Below, one piece after another: positions 6,079-6,678 of a stretch of 6,678 nucleotides of DNA (positions are counted from its first letter, which is position 1; the number at the start of each line of letters is the position of its first letter). A program made the translations under genes and the position numbers. The notes under the pieces are model-generated. The model was not told the DNA's origin and made no database searches. It saw only the letters and a list, made by a program, of their open reading frames with translations. Location of the stretch: NCBI GenBank assembly GCA_039920165.1, contig JBDSEG010000419.1, positions 1 through 6,678 on the forward strand, written 5' to 3'. The DNA is from JBDSEG01 sp039920165 (GTDB taxonomy: Bacteria > Pseudomonadota > Gammaproteobacteria > Burkholderiales > Burkholderiaceae_C).

Positions 6079-6504
6079 ATGCTGGTCCGACTGATGTATG
6101 CGAGCCGCCCCATCTCGCCCGAGCGTGCCGACGAACTGGCGGCCATCCTCAAATCGTCGCGCAGCCACAACCCGGGCGCCGGCATCACCGGGCTCCTGTG
6201 CTGCTCGAGCACTGTCTTTTTGCAGGTGCTCGAAGGCGGGCGTCTCGCGGTGAACCGGCTGTACCACCGCATCGCCGCCGACCCGCGCCATCACGACCTG
6301 ATCCTGCTCGGCTACGACGAGATCGAAGAGCGCAGCTTCGTCGGCTGGGCCATGGGCCAGATCGACCTCACCCGGCTCAATACCGCCTTGCTGCTCAAAT
6401 ATTCCGAGTCGCCGGTGCTCGATCCGTATGCGGTCTCGGGCAAGGTCTCGATGGCGCTGTTCAACGAACTGGTGGCGACGGCGTCGGTCAACTGCCCGGG
6501 TTGA
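6079..6504 (+). CDS. Stand-alone BLUF-domain blue-light photoreceptor
   Basis: A 141-residue cytoplasmic protein that is expected to bind FAD and sense blue light by rearranging hydrogen bonds around the flavin. The residues that define the BLUF photocycle (AppA numbering in brackets) are all present with exact spacing: Y7 (Y21) in LMYASR, N31 (N45) in SHNPGAGITGLL, Q49 (Q63) in FLQVLEGG, W90 (W104) and M92 (M106) in FVGWAMGQI. Residues 1-95 form the BLUF core. The remaining ~45 residues fit the C-terminal helices of short BLUF proteins (PixD/BlrB type). There is no GGDEF, EAL or other output domain, so signalling must go through a protein partner. Two adjacent cysteines (C41, C42) occur in the central strand, near where the flavin would lie. 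The gene starts 12 nt after folE, its likely co-transcribed partner. Function as a photoreceptor is well supported; the target is unknown. Confidence 0.93.
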   Translation: MLVRLMYASRPISPERADELAAILKSSRSHNPGAGITGLLCCSSTVFLQVLEGGRLAVNRLYHRIAADPRHHDLILLGYDEIEERSFVGWAMGQIDLTRLNTALLLKYSESPVLDPYAVSGKVSMALFNELVATASVNCPG

Positions 6505-6518
6505 AACCTGCCCCGGGC
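6494..6518. terminator. Possible hairpin terminator between converging genes
   Basis: GCCCGGG (6494-6500) and CCCGGGC (6512-6518) can form a 7-bp G+C stem around an 11-nt loop. It overlaps the BLUF stop codon and lies in the short gap before the end of the converging gene, where a bidirectional terminator is expected. Neither strand has a T run after the stem, so it would be weak or need Rho. CCCGGG repeats are also frequent by chance in such G+C-rich DNA. Confidence 0.3.
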
Positions 6519-6522
6519 CGGC

Positions 6523-6678
6523 TCATTTCAGCAGCACATGGACGCCCGCCCTCAGTTCGGCCTCGTCCACGTAGCCGATCGCGCCGGGCGTCGCATTGAC
6601 GAATTCGATCACCGCCGCCCCGCTCGACAGCTCGCGCGGCGGCGCGCCCTTGCCGATATAGCGGCGCACGATCCAGTA
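6523..6678 (-). CDS. C-terminal end of a probable PstS-like phosphate-binding protein (partial)
   Basis: The minus strand is open from the right edge to a TGA at 6525-6523, giving the last 51 residues of a protein whose start lies outside the window. Visible are YWIVRRYIGKG near the edge, then AAVIEFVNATPGAIGYVDEAE and the end GVHVLLK. The V..TPGAIGYV pattern near the C-terminus is typical of periplasmic phosphate-binding proteins of the PstS family and of small relatives annotated as phosphate ABC transporter substrate-binding proteins. In that family the protein captures phosphate or a similar oxyanion in the periplasm. The fragment has no signal peptide or ligand residues within view, so the substrate is not established. 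It converges on the BLUF gene with an 18-nt gap and is a separate transcription unit. Confidence 0.65.
   Translation of the reverse strand, partial: YWIVRRYIGKGAPPRELSSGAAVIEFVNATPGAIGYVDEAELRAGVHVLLK

Noticed and set aside
5436..6599. A 387-residue plus-strand frame spanning folE, BLUF and the end of the PstS-like gene.
   Set aside because: It crosses three genes supported by motifs, on both strands, and its translation is Arg/Pro-rich with no family resemblance.

Overview
The window is G+C-rich with strong G/C bias at third codon positions. It carries core genes arranged as in Betaproteobacteria: a housekeeping block rsmB - DUF4390 - NtrY-like kinase - NtrX-like regulator on the minus strand, followed by a tRNA-Phe. 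I infer a betaproteobacterium (Burkholderiales or Rhodocyclales type). Genus cannot be read from the sequence alone. No insertion sequence, CRISPR array, phage gene or other sign of a mobile region was seen.

Layout, left to right. Positions 1-152 hold no convincing gene, but contain a strong 12-bp hairpin (109-145) just past the 3' end of tRNA-Phe, probably its terminator. tRNA-Phe(GAA) lies at 153-228 on the minus strand, with its own -10-like element just upstream (240-245). From 283 to 5287 the minus strand carries four tightly spaced genes, transcribed from right to left: rsmB (16S rRNA m5C967 methyltransferase), a secreted or anchored DUF4390 protein, a four-helix membrane NtrY-like histidine kinase (HAMP-PAS-HisKA-HATPase), and a short response regulator with a receiver and a Fis-type helix-turn-helix but no AAA+ sigma-54 activation domain. 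Gaps are 13, 17 and 7 nt, so one operon is likely.

A 74-bp divergent intergenic region (5288-5361) separates this operon from a plus-strand pair: folE (GTP cyclohydrolase I, first step of tetrahydrofolate/pterin synthesis) and, 12 nt downstream, a stand-alone BLUF blue-light photoreceptor with all key flavin-pocket residues. The BLUF gene converges, across 18 nt, on the C-terminal end of a minus-strand gene that resembles a PstS-like periplasmic phosphate-binding protein and runs off the window.

The minus operon joins ribosome maturation to an envelope signalling module: the DUF4390 protein is exported, the kinase has a large extracytoplasmic loop, and the regulator would act by DNA binding without opening sigma-54 promoters itself. 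The folE-BLUF pair is the most unusual arrangement. It places a flavin light sensor without an output domain in apparent co-transcription with the entry enzyme of folate/pterin synthesis, which suggests (as inference only) light-linked control of pterin metabolism.
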